Assembly: GCF_004114935.1 (NCBI RefSeq) | Contig: NZ_CP022221.1 | Location: 3,989,001-4,053,000 of the forward strand | Direction of reading: 5' to 3' | DNA from: Bradyrhizobium zhanjiangense | Lineage (GTDB): Bacteria; Pseudomonadota; Alphaproteobacteria; Rhizobiales; Xanthobacteraceae | DNA: 64,000 bases | Shown: piece after piece, positions 43,992 through 53,501 of the stretch | Numbering within the stretch: position 1 is the stretch's first letter | How the letters are laid out: each line of letters begins with the position of its first letter | The notes under the pieces: model-generated | Seen by the model: the letters and a program-made list of their open reading frames with translations, nothing else | Told to the model about the DNA's origin: nothing | Databases searched by the model: none | Program-made: the position numbers and the translations under genes

Positions 43992-44807
43992 TTGGATTCC
44001 CCGCAAAATTCTCCGCCGCAGGATTCTCCGGATCTGCCGGCCGTCCAGGAGGCGCCGCGCGAGCCGATCCTGACGCTTCCCGTGGCGCTGACCGCCTATA
44101 TCGCCCTGCTGGCGCTGATCCATCTGCGGGTGCTGCTGCCGCCGGAGATCGAGAACTGGACCATCGACGTCTTCGGGTTCATCCCGAAGCGCTACGATTC
44201 CTCGCTGCTCAATTTGCAGATCCCGGGCGGGGCGGGTGCGAAGGTCTGGACCTTCGTCACCTATTCGCTGTTGCACGCCAATTTGACCCATCTCGGCTTC
44301 AACGTGCTGTGGTTGCTGCCGTTCGGCAGTGCGCTGGCGCGGCGCTTCGGCGCCATCAGGTTCTTCGTGTTCATGGCGGTGACGGCGGCGGCCGGCGCGC
44401 TCGCCCATCTCGTCACCCATGAGCATGCGGTGGCGCCGATGATCGGCGCCTCGGCCTCGGTGTCGGGGGCGATGGCGGCGGCGATCCGCTTCGCCTTCGC
44501 CCGCGGCAGCTTCCTGTCGTTCAGCCGTTCGGACGCCGATACCGCCGCAAAGGTTCCGGCGCTGCCGCTGTCGCGCGCGCTGCGCGACGGACGGGTCGTC
44601 GGCTTCCTCAGCGTTTGGTTCGGCCTCAACATCATCTTCGGTGTCGGTGCGATCGGCGTCGATGCCGAAACCACGAGCGTGGCCTGGCAGGCGCATATCG
44701 GCGGCTTCTTCGCAGGGCTCCTGCTGTTCGCGCTGTTCGATCCCGTGCCGCGCGTGCGAAGCGATGCTGCGGATGCGTCATCACAGGACGTTTCAGACCG
44801 AATTTGA
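43992..44807 (+). CDS. Rhomboid-family intramembrane serine protease
   Basis: A 271-residue polytopic protein with about six TM helices. The catalytic Ser lies in GASASVSGAM (about 156-165) and the catalytic His in WQAHIGGFFAGLL (about 233-245), with FGLN in between; the N-terminal part has the HANLTHLGFN motif (about 93-102), corresponding to the conserved H-x2-x2-H-x2-x-N of the second TM helix. The start is a TTG at 43992 that begins the hydrophilic N-tail. It should cleave TM segments of unknown target proteins. Confidence 0.88.
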   Translation: MDSPQNSPPQDSPDLPAVQEAPREPILTLPVALTAYIALLALIHLRVLLPPEIENWTIDVFGFIPKRYDSSLLNLQIPGGAGAKVWTFVTYSLLHANLTHLGFNVLWLLPFGSALARRFGAIRFFVFMAVTAAAGALAHLVTHEHAVAPMIGASASVSGAMAAAIRFAFARGSFLSFSRSDADTAAKVPALPLSRALRDGRVVGFLSVWFGLNIIFGVGAIGVDAETTSVAWQAHIGGFFAGLLLFALFDPVPRVRSDAADASSQDVSDRI

Positions 44808-44985
44808 AGCGGCGCTTGCGGCGCGGCCCGAATTCATCCATCATTCCCGAGAAGAATGTTCCGAAAGCGAAGCAATGCTTCGCAAAGCGCACGAGCGTGA
44901 ACCGGCGCTGAAACTGTTAGTTGAAGACTCGCGAACAAGTTCCGAACCGCCAAATGGCGGACGGCTCCGATTCAGGGAGACGACA

Positions 44986-45414
44986 ATGACGGTACGTTCC
45001 ATTCTCAACACCAAGGGCCATCAGATCATGAGCGTCGAGCCCGACGTCAAGCTGTCGGCCGCGATCAAGCTGCTCGTTGAGAAGAAGATCGGTGCGGTGC
45101 TGGTGATGAACCAGAGCCGGCTCGAAGGCATCCTGTCCGAGCGAGACATCGTGCGCGTGCTCGGCGAGCGCGGCGCCGGCGTCCTGGAGGAGCCGGTCGC
45201 AGAGGTCATGACCCGCAAGGTCGTCGCCTGCAAGGAGACCGATACGGTCGCCGAACTCATGGAGATGATGACGACAGGCAAGTTCCGCCATCTGCCCGTG
45301 ATCGAGAATGGCAAGGTGGTTGGCCTGATCTCGATCGGCGACATCGTCAAGCGCCGCGTCCAGGAATACGAGGCCGAGCAGGAAGCCCTGCGCGACTACA
45401 TCAAGACCGCCTGA
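44986..45414 (+). CDS. Tandem CBS-domain protein
   Basis: A 142-residue cytosolic protein made of a CBS pair (Bateman module): the first from about 10 to 65 (VKLSAAIKLLVEKKIGAVLV, with LSERDIVRVLGERG), the second from about 75 to 130 (VMTRKVVACKETDTVAELME, with LISIGDIVKRRV). Such modules bind adenine nucleotides (AMP, ATP, SAM) and act as sensors. The ATG at 44986 begins right at the family's MTVRSIL; the frame is open for another 110 codons upstream, but that part seems non-coding. Confidence 0.88.
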   Translation: MTVRSILNTKGHQIMSVEPDVKLSAAIKLLVEKKIGAVLVMNQSRLEGILSERDIVRVLGERGAGVLEEPVAEVMTRKVVACKETDTVAELMEMMTTGKFRHLPVIENGKVVGLISIGDIVKRRVQEYEAEQEALRDYIKTA

Positions 45415-45421
45415 GTGGACT

Positions 45422-46462
45422 TCACTCGTGTACTGTCGGCGCTGCGCCTTCAGGCGGCGGCGCCAGCACGTGGATCGCTTCCTGGATCGAATCCAATGCA
45501 CGCTCTGCGGCACGCACGCCGTGCGCGATCAAATCCTCGGCGCGGTGGAAGTCGAACCAGCCGAACTGGCCGACCCGTGGCGTGATCAGCATATCGGGCG
45601 GATCGCCGGCGAGGCGGGCGCGGGTGATGCGGTCCTGCATGATGTTGAACGCATCCACCATCACCGAGGAGATGCCGGGGCGTCCGCCACCGCCGAAGAA
45701 CTCGCGCTTCATGGTCTTCTCGGGCGAGAACAGCCGCGGGAAACGCCGTTTGGTCGTCGTCTCCTCGGCCACCGGCGCCACCGGAGTGGGCATCGCGCCG
45801 TGTGAATAGATCGTCGTGGAATGGGTGAAAATGTCGCTGGAAAGATTTGCGGCGATGACGATTTCGGCGCCGAGCGCGCGGGCGGCCGAGACCGGCACCG
45901 GATTGACCAGCGCGCCGTCGACCAGCCAGCGGTCGCCGATCAGCACGGGCGAGAAGATGCCCGGCAGCGCATAGGAGGCGCGCATCGCATCGACCACGCG
46001 GCCGCGCGTCAGCCAGATCTCGTGGCCGGTGCGCACCTCGGTCGCCACGCTGGCGAATTTGGCCGGGAGGTCCTCGATCAGGGTCTGGCCGACGGCTTCC
46101 TCGAGCCGGGTCGCCAGCTTCTCGCCGCCGATCAGGCCGGAGCCATTGAGGCGGATGTCGAGATAGCCGAGGATGTTGCGCATGCCTTGCAGGCTGCGCC
46201 CCCATTCTTCCAGCGTATCGAGCTGGCCGGCCGCATAGGCGCCGCCGACCACGGCGCCGATCGAGGTGCCGACCACGACGTCAGGCACGATGCCGTTGGC
46301 GAGCAGGGTCCTGATGATGCCGATATGGGCGAAGCCGCGCGCCGCGCCGCCCCCGAGGGCAAGGCCGATGACCGGCCGGCGGATGCTGCCCAAGCCAACT
46401 TTCTCGCCAACTTTCTCGCCGTTTGAGCCGTTCGCGCCCCGACCCTTCAAGATGTCCAGCAC
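45422..46462 (-). CDS. Patatin-like phospholipase
   Basis: A 346-residue acyl hydrolase with the patatin signature set: the glycine-rich oxyanion motif LALGGGAARGFAHIG (about 33-47), the nucleophile elbow GTSIG (about 64-68) with Ser, and the acid DGAL (about 180-183). The Ser-Asp dyad cleaves acyl ester bonds of phospholipids or other lipids. No signal peptide or effector partners. The C-terminal 90 residues, with an FGGGGRPG segment, are specific to this bacterial subfamily (RssA-like). Confidence 0.9.
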   Translation of the reverse strand: MLDILKGRGANGSNGEKVGEKVGLGSIRRPVIGLALGGGAARGFAHIGIIRTLLANGIVPDVVVGTSIGAVVGGAYAAGQLDTLEEWGRSLQGMRNILGYLDIRLNGSGLIGGEKLATRLEEAVGQTLIEDLPAKFASVATEVRTGHEIWLTRGRVVDAMRASYALPGIFSPVLIGDRWLVDGALVNPVPVSAARALGAEIVIAANLSSDIFTHSTTIYSHGAMPTPVAPVAEETTTKRRFPRLFSPEKTMKREFFGGGGRPGISSVMVDAFNIMQDRITRARLAGDPPDMLITPRVGQFGWFDFHRAEDLIAHGVRAAERALDSIQEAIHVLAPPPEGAAPTVHE

Positions 46463-46702
46463 TGAAAAACTCCCCTACGCCGGGGCCAGGCCCGTATCAC
46501 CAGACTAGGCGTCACACTGCCGCTCCGCCAGAACCGCGGCGAAGCATGGTTTATGCCGCTTTGGGAAGCGCACAGGGCAGGAGTATGGCGATGGACGGTT
46601 GCTTCGGGACTAATCACGCAGGCGTCAACCGGGTTCCAATGACCGTATTCGATCGGGTTCCTGAGGCTTGAATTTGCCGCGTTTTCGGTGAAAAGCAGGG
46701 GC

Positions 46703-47791
46703 ATGACACGCGGGGGTGACGGCATCATCGGATGGCGGCGCAGCGTTCGGCTGCTGCCGGCGTTGATCCTCGCCGCATGCCTCATGTCCCTCGGCCCGGT
46801 TTTCCTTGGCCAAAACGCCGCGCAGGCGCAGCTTTTCTCCGATCGGCCGCCGCCGGTGCCCCCTGCATCGGTGCCGGATCCCGGCGGCGCCATCAATCTG
46901 GCACCGCCCTCCGGGCCGGGCGCCGGCCCCCCGAGCCTGCCGCCGACCCTGGCGCAGCCGGTTACGCCCAGCATGCCGCCGCCCGCAGTCACCTCCGTGC
47001 CGCCGGCCGCGCCGCTCAATGCGGCCGCGCCCGGTCAGGGCGTGCTGTCGCTGACCGCGAAATACGGCAAGGATTCTCCCGCGATCACCAGCGGCCTGGT
47101 CTGGCGCGTATTCGCCGACCGTCCCGACGAGAACGGCACCTTCAAGCTGATCCGCGAGGACCGCAACGCCACGCCCAACATCGTGCTGCCGCCGGGCACA
47201 TACGTCGTGCACGTCGCCTTCGGCCTCGTCAGTGCAGTGCGCACCGTCAGCCTGAAGGCCGAGACCGACCGCGAATCCTTTGTGCTGCCGGCCGGCGGCC
47301 TGCGCATCGAAGGCCGGGTCGGCACCAGCCGCATCCCGCAGAATCAGATCTCATTCGCGATCTACAAGGGCAGCCAGTTCGAATCCGGCGAGCGCGCCTC
47401 CCTGGTACCGAACGTCGCCGCCGGCGACGTCGTGCTGATACCGGAGGGCACCTACTACATCGTCTCCAACTATGGCGATGCCAATTCGGTGGTGCGCTCG
47501 GACATCCGCGTCCAGGCCGGCAAGCTCACCGACGTCACCATCACCCACCGCGCTGCCGTCATCACACTCAAGCTCGTCAGCGACAGGGGCGGAGAGGCGC
47601 TCGCCAACACCGCCTGGTCGGTGCTGACCCCGGGCGGCGACGTCATCAAGGAATCGATCGGCGCCTTTCCGCGCGTCGTGCTCTCTGAAGGCGAATACCG
47701 CGCCATCGCCAAGAACGAGGGCAAGGTCTACGAGCGCGGTTTCAACGTCGTGAACGGCGTCGACGGCGAAGTCGAGGTCGTCGCGCGGTGA
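46703..47791 (+). CDS. Secreted beta-rich protein, unknown function
   Basis: A 362-residue protein with a signal peptide (about 15-43, cleavage near AQA), a Pro-rich spacer (about 48-115), and three to four repeats of an immunoglobulin-like beta-sandwich: each contains an L-P-x-G-x-Y (e.g. VLPPGTYVVHV, LIPEGTYYIVSNY, VLSEGEYRAIAKN) near its last strand. The repeats resemble carboxypeptidase-regulatory-like (CarboxypepD_reg) modules. No catalytic residues are visible, so a structural or binding role in the periplasm is probable. Confidence 0.7.
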   Translation: MTRGGDGIIGWRRSVRLLPALILAACLMSLGPVFLGQNAAQAQLFSDRPPPVPPASVPDPGGAINLAPPSGPGAGPPSLPPTLAQPVTPSMPPPAVTSVPPAAPLNAAAPGQGVLSLTAKYGKDSPAITSGLVWRVFADRPDENGTFKLIREDRNATPNIVLPPGTYVVHVAFGLVSAVRTVSLKAETDRESFVLPAGGLRIEGRVGTSRIPQNQISFAIYKGSQFESGERASLVPNVAAGDVVLIPEGTYYIVSNYGDANSVVRSDIRVQAGKLTDVTITHRAAVITLKLVSDRGGEALANTAWSVLTPGGDVIKESIGAFPRVVLSEGEYRAIAKNEGKVYERGFNVVNGVDGEVEVVAR

Positions 47792-48134
47792 TGCCTCGGC
47801 GGCGATGCCGCCGGTGGTGGTCTGGTCCGGATGCTGGGCTTCACGCCTCGGAAAATCCTCCGCTTCTCACATGGCGCACAAGCACACCATCTCCTGTTAC
47901 CTCTGCGGTAGCGCCCAGGCCGCGTCTCAAGGCGCGAAGAAACCCGCCATCCGCGCCTTATTCCGGAAAACCACGTGAGTTCACCACGCCGGTGGACGAT
48001 GCCCGATTCCGATCATCAATTTTATTCTCTTTCTATCCCGCTGGGTTATATGTCGCATCGGTCCAGGGGAGCCGGATGCGCAGACCATCGACGGCTGCAC
48101 CAGCGGCAATGAGCAGGGGGCCCAGCCGGTCGGG
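47792..48134. other. Gap with no supported gene
   Basis: Between the beta-rich protein and the next small gene. A CGGCGGC/GCCGCCG hairpin immediately follows the stop codon (about 47797-47813) without a T-run. The rest has no recognisable motif or reading frame with coding character. Confidence 0.4.
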
Positions 48135-48329
48135 ATGTTCGAAGTGATCCTAACGAGGCGCAAGCGGTTTGGCTGGCGATGGCAGGTGAGCGACCAGTCC
48201 GGCAAGATATTTGCGGACGGGTTCGAGCGCACGCGTCCGTCCGCCAAATATCACGGCGAGCGCGCGCTGTTCTTCCTGCTGTCACAGGCCCATCTGAACG
48301 ACCGCTCCGCCGCCTCGAGCGAGGAGTAG
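48135..48329 (+). CDS. Small conserved-looking protein, unknown function
   Basis: A 64-residue protein (MFEVILTRRKRFGWRWQV...), with beta-strand-like alternation and a helical tail (KYHGERALFFLLSQAHL), similar to the short 'hypothetical' proteins of Bradyrhizobium. It is basic in the first half and acidic at the end. Monocistronic, followed by a repeat-rich gap. Coding status rests on composition and codon use. Confidence 0.5.
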   Translation: MFEVILTRRKRFGWRWQVSDQSGKIFADGFERTRPSAKYHGERALFFLLSQAHLNDRSAASSEE

Positions 48330-48435
48330 CGGCGGGAGAGCGCCTCGCCTTGCTTTGAGCGAGTACGGGCTACAAGACCTTGCGACTCCGCTCGCAATGA
48401 TGACGTTGAAACAGTTGCGCGACAAACTCCGCTCT

Positions 48436-48570
48436 CGTGCCCCGGACGCAGCGCAGCGCTCCTTCAGCGGTGCGCTGCAGAGCCGGGGCCTACGCATCAG
48501 CGAATGCTTGGCTTGCTGGGTCCCGGCTCTGCGCAGCAACGCTCGCGCGTTGCAGCGCGTCCGGGACACG
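48436..48570. repeat. Palindromic repeat, 'gtgccccggacgc' type
   Basis: Outer arms CGTGCCCCGGACGC and GCGTCCGGGACACG are near-complementary; inside, gcagagccggg / cccggctctgc form a second arm pair. Elements with this look are recurrent in Bradyrhizobium intergenic DNA, to my recollection. Confidence 0.6.
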
Positions 48571-48598
48571 AGAGAGTCGCTCGCTATCGCCACATACT

Positions 48599-48716
48599 CC
48601 GTCATTGCGAGGAGCTCGCGACAAAATTGCAAAGCAATTTTGCGCTGATGCGACGAAGCAATCCAGACTGCCTCCGCGGAGGGATTCTGGATTGCTTCGC
48701 TGCGCTCGCAATGACG
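48599..48716. repeat. Palindromic repeat, 'cgtcattgcgagg' type
   Basis: Begins ccgtcattgcgagg and ends cgctcgcaatgacg (complementary outer arms). Inside are ACAAAATTGC/GCAATTTTGC and the perfect 13-bp pair GAAGCAATCCAGA/TCTGGATTGCTTC. A well-known type of dispersed rhizobial palindrome. Confidence 0.75.
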
Positions 48717-48749
48717 ATGTTGATGCAGTCGCGCACGCTACCTCCCCAC

Positions 48750-48869
48750 GTCGTCCTGGCGAAAGCCAGGACCCATTACCCGGTCAGCATTGTCGAAGCA
48801 CGCTAACGGCCAAAGCGATCGCAACAACGATCTGCGGTGGTTATGGGTCATGGCTTTCGCCAGGACGAC
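48750..48869. repeat. Inverted repeat, 'cgtcctggcgaaagccagg' type
   Basis: CGTCGTCCTGGCGAAAGCCA (48749-48768) recurs inverted as TGGCTTTCGCCAGGACGAC at 48851-48869, with a small gap of about 75 bases containing cccattacccggtc-like sequence. Each arm itself folds (CCTGGC...GCCAGG). Confidence 0.65.
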
Positions 48870-49064
48870 ACCGGGGACGGCGACGCCGTCGCCAATGTCT
48901 CAGCACGTTTCGAAAACACAACCGTCATAGTCTCTAACGCCGACTAACCAACACCTGACTTAAAACTGTCATAATCACCGAACGGACCCCGCGTCCGTGT
49001 GCTCTTTACACGCCGTTAAGCGCAGCTGCATTGGATGCGCCGGGATAGTGCGTTGGGGACTGCC

Positions 49065-51527
49065 ATGAGTGCCGCGAAGAAAGTGTCGGGAAAACCGGCC
49101 GCCGAAATGTTCGATGACATCCCGGTGCTTCAACGCAAATGGCGTGCCGCGTTGAAGCCGGGCGAACGGCTGCCGCGCTACGAGGACGTGATGCTCGGCA
49201 GTCTCGGACGGCTCGCCGATCACATCGCGCTGCTCAGGGGTGACGGCGCGCTCGAACTGTCGCGCAGCGGACGTTATGTGCAGAAATGGCTCGGCGAGGA
49301 GCGCTGGGACATTGCCGTCGCAGAGCTGTCGCCCGATTGCGCCACGGCGCTGACGGAAGCGGCGGCGATCGCGCTCGCAACGGGGCAGCCACATCATGCC
49401 AACGCGCATTGCGTGCGCGACGGCATGGTCAGGACCTACGACGTGCTGGCGCTGCCGACCGCCTCGCGCTGGGGCGCGACGCTGGTCGGCGCCTACATCA
49501 ACGAGCGCGGCACGCAATACAATCTCCTGGATGCGATTTTCTCCGCGACCGACGACGCGGTGGTCTCGCTGGCGACGCTGCGCGATGCAAGCGGCAAGGC
49601 GTTCGATCTCCAGATCGTGCACCACAACAAGAGCGCGGGCGCGCTGCTGAAGGCCGCGACCGGAAGCCTGCTGTGGCGGAGGGTCGGTGAGGAGAGCACG
49701 CTGCTGGCCGCACCCGAGATCATGGACTTCCTGCTCAAGGCCGTCTCGGGCGACCGCGGCGAGCAGCTCGAGATCGAGAGCGACGGACGACACCTCCGCC
49801 TCGGCGCCACCGCCTTCGCCGACGTGGTCTCACTGACGATCTCCGACGTCACCGCGTTGAAGCGGCGTGACGCCTCGTTCCGCCTGCTGTTCGACAACAA
49901 CCCGATGCCGATGTGGGTGTTCGACGCCGAGACCAAGCAGTTCCTCAGCGTCAACGACGCCGCGGTCCAGCATTACGGTTACAGCCGCGCCACCTTCCTG
50001 CGCATGAAGCTGCACGAGATCTGGCCCGAGGACGAGTGGGAGAGCCACGCCGAGGCGCTCGAGCGCGTCGGCGATGCCTATCATTCCTCGCGCAACTGGC
50101 GGCACTTGCGCGCCGACGGCAGCGAAATCGAGGTGCTCACCTTCGGCCGCCGCGTCGCCTTCGATGATCGCGATGGCTATCTGGTCGCGGTGGTCGACAT
50201 CACCGAGCGGCGCAAGGCCGAGGCGCGGATCGCCCACATGGCCCATCATGACGGGCTCACCGACCTGCCGAACCGCGAATATTTCCAGCAGCGGCTGAAG
50301 CAGGCGCTCGACCAGGCCGGCGGAAAGCGGGTCGGCGTGCTCTACATCGATCTCGACTTGTTCAAGAACATCAATGATTCCTTCGGGCATCCATCGGGCG
50401 ACCGCCTGCTCAAGCAAGTCGCCGAACGTCTGACCACCGCGGTCCGCGGTGCCAATCTCGCGGCCCGGCTCGGTGGCGACGAGTTCGCCGTCATCCTGGC
50501 GGCCGACGTCTCGCCGAACGAGGCCAGCGCCTGCGCGACCTTGCTGATCGACATGTTGAAGGCGCCCTATGAGATCGACGGCCAGGAGATGGTGATCGGC
50601 GCCAGCATCGGCATCGCGCTGTCACCGGGTGATGGCACAACGTCCGAGGAGTTGATGCGCAACGCCGACATGGCGCTGTACCGGGCCAAGTCCGACGGCG
50701 GCGGTGTGCACCATTTCTTCGAGCGCGAGATGGACCTCCAGGCGCAGAGGCGCCGCGACATGGAGCTCGACCTGCGCCGCGCCTTTGCCAATGGCGAGTT
50801 CGAGCTGCACTACCAGCCGCTGGTGTCGATCGCCTCCGACCGCATCTCCGGCTTCGAATCGCTCTTGCGCTGGCGGCACCCGGACAAGGGCATGATCTCG
50901 CCCGCCGAGTTCATTCCGGTCGCCGAGGACATCGGCCTGATCACCCAGCTCGGCGAATGGGTGCTGCGCGAGGCCTGCGCCGAAGCCGTGAAATGGCCTG
51001 TCGACATCAAGGTCGCGGTCAATTTGTCGCCGGCGCAATTCCGCAGCCGCAACCTGGTTCACGTCGTGATCTCGGCCCTGGCGCAGTCCGGCCTGTCGCC
51101 GAGGCGGCTCGAACTCGAGATCACCGAGTCGATCTTCCTGGCGGAGACCGAAGCCAACCTCGCCACGCTGCATCAGTTGCGCGAGCTCGGCGTCGGCATC
51201 TCCATGGATGATTTCGGCACCGGCTATTCCAGCCTGAGCTACTTGCGCAGCTTCCCCTTCGACAAGATCAAGATCGACCGGTCCTTCGTCAAGGATCTGG
51301 CGCAGCGGCCCGATTGCAGCGCGATCGTGCGCGCGATCTCCGGTCTCGGCCGCAGCCTCAACATCACCACCACGGCGGAAGGTGTCGAGACCGAGGATCA
51401 GCTCGACTGGCTGCGCGCCGAAGGCTGCAACGAGGTGCAAGGCTTCCTGTTCAGCGCGGCGCGGCCCGCAGCCGAGATCGGAAAGCTGCTCGCCGATTTC
51501 GGCCAGCGCGCCTCACGGGCGGCGTAG
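49065..51527 (+). CDS. PAS-GGDEF-EAL protein (bifunctional c-di-GMP cyclase/phosphodiesterase)
   Basis: An 820-residue cytosolic protein. Domains: an N-terminal region resembling a PAS_5-like module (about 20-130), a PAS-like region (about 135-270), a PAS domain (about 280-390; FRLLFDNNPMPMWVFD), a GGDEF domain (about 395-560) with intact LGGDEFAV near 470, and an EAL domain (about 580-815) with ESLLRW in place of EALLRW near 598, DDFGTGYSS near 715 and the loop EGVETEDQ. Both active sites look usable, so it can make or break c-di-GMP. No TM segment. Start ATG 49065; its 3' end overlaps the convergent hydrolase gene by 15 bases. Confidence 0.9.
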   Translation: MSAAKKVSGKPAAEMFDDIPVLQRKWRAALKPGERLPRYEDVMLGSLGRLADHIALLRGDGALELSRSGRYVQKWLGEERWDIAVAELSPDCATALTEAAAIALATGQPHHANAHCVRDGMVRTYDVLALPTASRWGATLVGAYINERGTQYNLLDAIFSATDDAVVSLATLRDASGKAFDLQIVHHNKSAGALLKAATGSLLWRRVGEESTLLAAPEIMDFLLKAVSGDRGEQLEIESDGRHLRLGATAFADVVSLTISDVTALKRRDASFRLLFDNNPMPMWVFDAETKQFLSVNDAAVQHYGYSRATFLRMKLHEIWPEDEWESHAEALERVGDAYHSSRNWRHLRADGSEIEVLTFGRRVAFDDRDGYLVAVVDITERRKAEARIAHMAHHDGLTDLPNREYFQQRLKQALDQAGGKRVGVLYIDLDLFKNINDSFGHPSGDRLLKQVAERLTTAVRGANLAARLGGDEFAVILAADVSPNEASACATLLIDMLKAPYEIDGQEMVIGASIGIALSPGDGTTSEELMRNADMALYRAKSDGGGVHHFFEREMDLQAQRRRDMELDLRRAFANGEFELHYQPLVSIASDRISGFESLLRWRHPDKGMISPAEFIPVAEDIGLITQLGEWVLREACAEAVKWPVDIKVAVNLSPAQFRSRNLVHVVISALAQSGLSPRRLELEITESIFLAETEANLATLHQLRELGVGISMDDFGTGYSSLSYLRSFPFDKIKIDRSFVKDLAQRPDCSAIVRAISGLGRSLNITTTAEGVETEDQLDWLRAEGCNEVQGFLFSAARPAAEIGKLLADFGQRASRAA

Positions 51528-52781
51528 CGGAGGCGGGTAGCAATCGTAGACCAGCGCTTTGAACGCCGGCGTGATGCGGCCGCGCTCGCTCTGAGTCTGT
51601 TGCATCATGAGGTAGACCATGTCGAGCTTGGGATCGACGCCGAAATAGGTGCCGCTGCCGCTGTCCCATTTCAACTCGCCGATCGAACCAGGCGGCGGCG
51701 GTTTCGCGTTGCCGGGATCGGTGCGCACCGCAAGGCCGTAGCCATAGCCAAAACCGTCGCCGGGGAAATAGAAATAGTCGCGTCCGACGCCGGATCCGGG
51801 CCCGATGTGATCGGTCGTCATGGCCTTGAACGCAGCAGGGCTCAGATAATGCTTGCCCTCGAACTCGCCGCCGTTGAGCAACATCTGCGCGAAGCGCTGA
51901 TAATCGGTGGTGGTCGAGAGCAGCCCGCCGCCGCCCGACTGCCATTCGGGATGGTCGAGGCGCTCGCGCTCGGCGGCGAGCAGGATGAAATCGTTCGGCA
52001 GCGGCCGCGCCATCCGCGCCAGTTCGTCCTCCGTCGCCAGCGCGAATTTGGTGCTGCTCATGCCGAGCGGATCCAAGATGCGTGCTTTCAGGAATTGGTA
52101 CAGCGTCTGGCCCGAGATGATTTCGATGACGCTGCCGAGCACGTCGGTGGAATGACCGTAGCGCCACAACGTTCCCGGCTGCCGCGCCAGCGGCAGCTTC
52201 GCGATGCGGTCGGCGAATTCCCTGTTGTTGAACTGACCTTCGAAGATATCGGCAGCCTTGTAGGCCTGCTCGACCCATTTGCCGCCGATATAATCGTAGC
52301 TGATGCCCGAGGTGTGCCGCAGCAGATCCTCGATGTTGACGGGACGGACCGGCGGCACGAGATCGAGCTCCAGCTTGCCGTCCGGCTTGGTGATCTCAAG
52401 GCCCACCTTGGTGTCGGCAAAGAGCGGGACGTATTTCGACACGGGATCGGTGAGCGCGAGCTTACCCTCGTCGATCAGCATCATTGCGCCGAGGCACGTG
52501 ATCGGCTTGGTCATCGAGTGGATGGCAAAGATCGTGTCCGGCGTCATGGCAAGGCCGGTCGTGACGTCGCGCACGCCGAACGTCTTGAGGTAGACCGGCT
52601 TGCCGTGCTGCTGGATCAGGATGACGGCGCCCGGCAGCCGGCCGCTCGTCACCTCGTTGTCGAAGAATGCCGTGATGCGATCGAGGCCATCGGGCGTTGG
52701 AGCGGGAGTCTCGGCGGCGCGGCCTCGCGCCATGGTGCTGGCCAGCAGCGTAGCCCCGACCAGAAATTCACGGCGTCTCAT
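51513..52781 (-). CDS. Serine hydrolase (beta-lactamase class C family), exported
   Basis: A 422-residue protein with an N-terminal Tat-like signal (RRREFLVGATLLAS). The penicillin-binding fold shows the S-x2-K nucleophile HSMTK (about 92-96) and a Y-x-x motif YGHST (about 205) replacing the usual YxN; the third KTG-like motif is not clear. It belongs to the class C beta-lactamase/esterase family (EstB-like), which in this fold often acts as an esterase or D-peptidase rather than a beta-lactamase. It overlaps the GGDEF-EAL gene by 15 bases at the 3' ends. Confidence 0.85.
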   Translation of the reverse strand: MRRREFLVGATLLASTMARGRAAETPAPTPDGLDRITAFFDNEVTSGRLPGAVILIQQHGKPVYLKTFGVRDVTTGLAMTPDTIFAIHSMTKPITCLGAMMLIDEGKLALTDPVSKYVPLFADTKVGLEITKPDGKLELDLVPPVRPVNIEDLLRHTSGISYDYIGGKWVEQAYKAADIFEGQFNNREFADRIAKLPLARQPGTLWRYGHSTDVLGSVIEIISGQTLYQFLKARILDPLGMSSTKFALATEDELARMARPLPNDFILLAAERERLDHPEWQSGGGGLLSTTTDYQRFAQMLLNGGEFEGKHYLSPAAFKAMTTDHIGPGSGVGRDYFYFPGDGFGYGYGLAVRTDPGNAKPPPPGSIGELKWDSGSGTYFGVDPKLDMVYLMMQQTQSERGRITPAFKALVYDCYPPPLRRP

Positions 52782-52844
52782 CCGGGCTTCCTCCCTGGGC
52801 GGGATGAAAGCCGGAAGACGCCAAAGGCGTCAACAAAACATCGC

Positions 52845-53408
52845 TTAAAAACGCGTCACGATTTCCGAAAGGAACGGTCGCGGACGGTCTTCGCTCGGCT
52901 TGGTCGGCGTGCCGATGTGGACGAAGCCGGCGAGCTTTTCGTCCGGCTTGAGGCCGAGGCCGTCAAGCACGTCGCGATCGAAGGCGAACCAGCCGGTCAG
53001 CCAGCAGGCGCCGTAGCCGAGGGCGGTTGCGGCCGTGACGATGTTCATGGCGCTGGCGCCGGCCGACAATTCCTGCTCGAAGGCCGGCACCTTCGGATGT
53101 GGCTTGGTGAAGCTGACGATGCCGATCACGAGCGGCGCGTCGGTGAGGCGCTTGCGCTCGGTCTCGACGTCGGCGGCAGGTGCGCCTGGGTTCTTCCGGG
53201 CGAAGACTTTTGCGATCACCTCGCCGGCGCGCTGGCGGGCATCGCCCTCGAAAATGATGAAACGCCAGGGCGTCAGCTTGCCATGGTCGGGCACGCGCGC
53301 GCCGATGGTGAGGATGGTCTCGAGCTCGGCTGCGGAGGGGCCGGGCCCGGTCATCTCGCGCGGCTTGACCGAGCGGCGGGTCTTCAGGAGTTCGATGGCA
53401 TCTCGCAC
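52845..53408 (-). CDS. Nitroreductase-family protein
   Basis: A 187-residue FMN protein of the nitroreductase family with TRRSVKPREM (FMN phosphate-binding Arg-Arg-Ser, about 9-18), a PDHGKLTPWRFIIF segment, and GYGACWLTGWF near 135. It is shorter than NfsB (217) and fits the YdjA-type branch. It reduces nitro groups or quinones with NAD(P)H. The start is a GTG at 53408 preceded by an AGAGGA. It follows thrS at 93 bases on the same strand. Confidence 0.87.
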   Translation of the reverse strand: MRDAIELLKTRRSVKPREMTGPGPSAAELETILTIGARVPDHGKLTPWRFIIFEGDARQRAGEVIAKVFARKNPGAPAADVETERKRLTDAPLVIGIVSFTKPHPKVPAFEQELSAGASAMNIVTAATALGYGACWLTGWFAFDRDVLDGLGLKPDEKLAGFVHIGTPTKPSEDRPRPFLSEIVTRF

Positions 53409-53501
53409 TGCGATATCCTCTTCAACTGGTCGGCGGACGTACAGACCCGAGATAGGTATGCACGCCCGCAACCGGAAGCGAATTTAGATCGATTTCAGGG
53501 C

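Larger units (their letters stand above)
48330..49064. other. Repeat mosaic between genes
   Basis: The largest gap in the window (735 bases) is filled mainly with at least three kinds of dispersed palindrome listed separately (48436-48570, 48599-48716, 48750-48869) plus a fragment near 48368-48402 (ctacaagaccttgcgactcc, cgctcgcaatgatg). The last 90 bases before the GGDEF-EAL gene have promoter-like AT content. No gene is visible. Confidence 0.6.

Noticed and set aside
44641..44985. Upstream extension of the CBS frame
   Set aside because: It overlaps the end of the rhomboid gene in another frame; family members begin at the MTVRSIL start. The stretch 44800-44950 has fair composition but no family match.
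48330..49064. CRISPR-like repeats
   Set aside because: The repeats here are different palindromes, each present once or as inverted arms, with no regular spacing and no cas genes.
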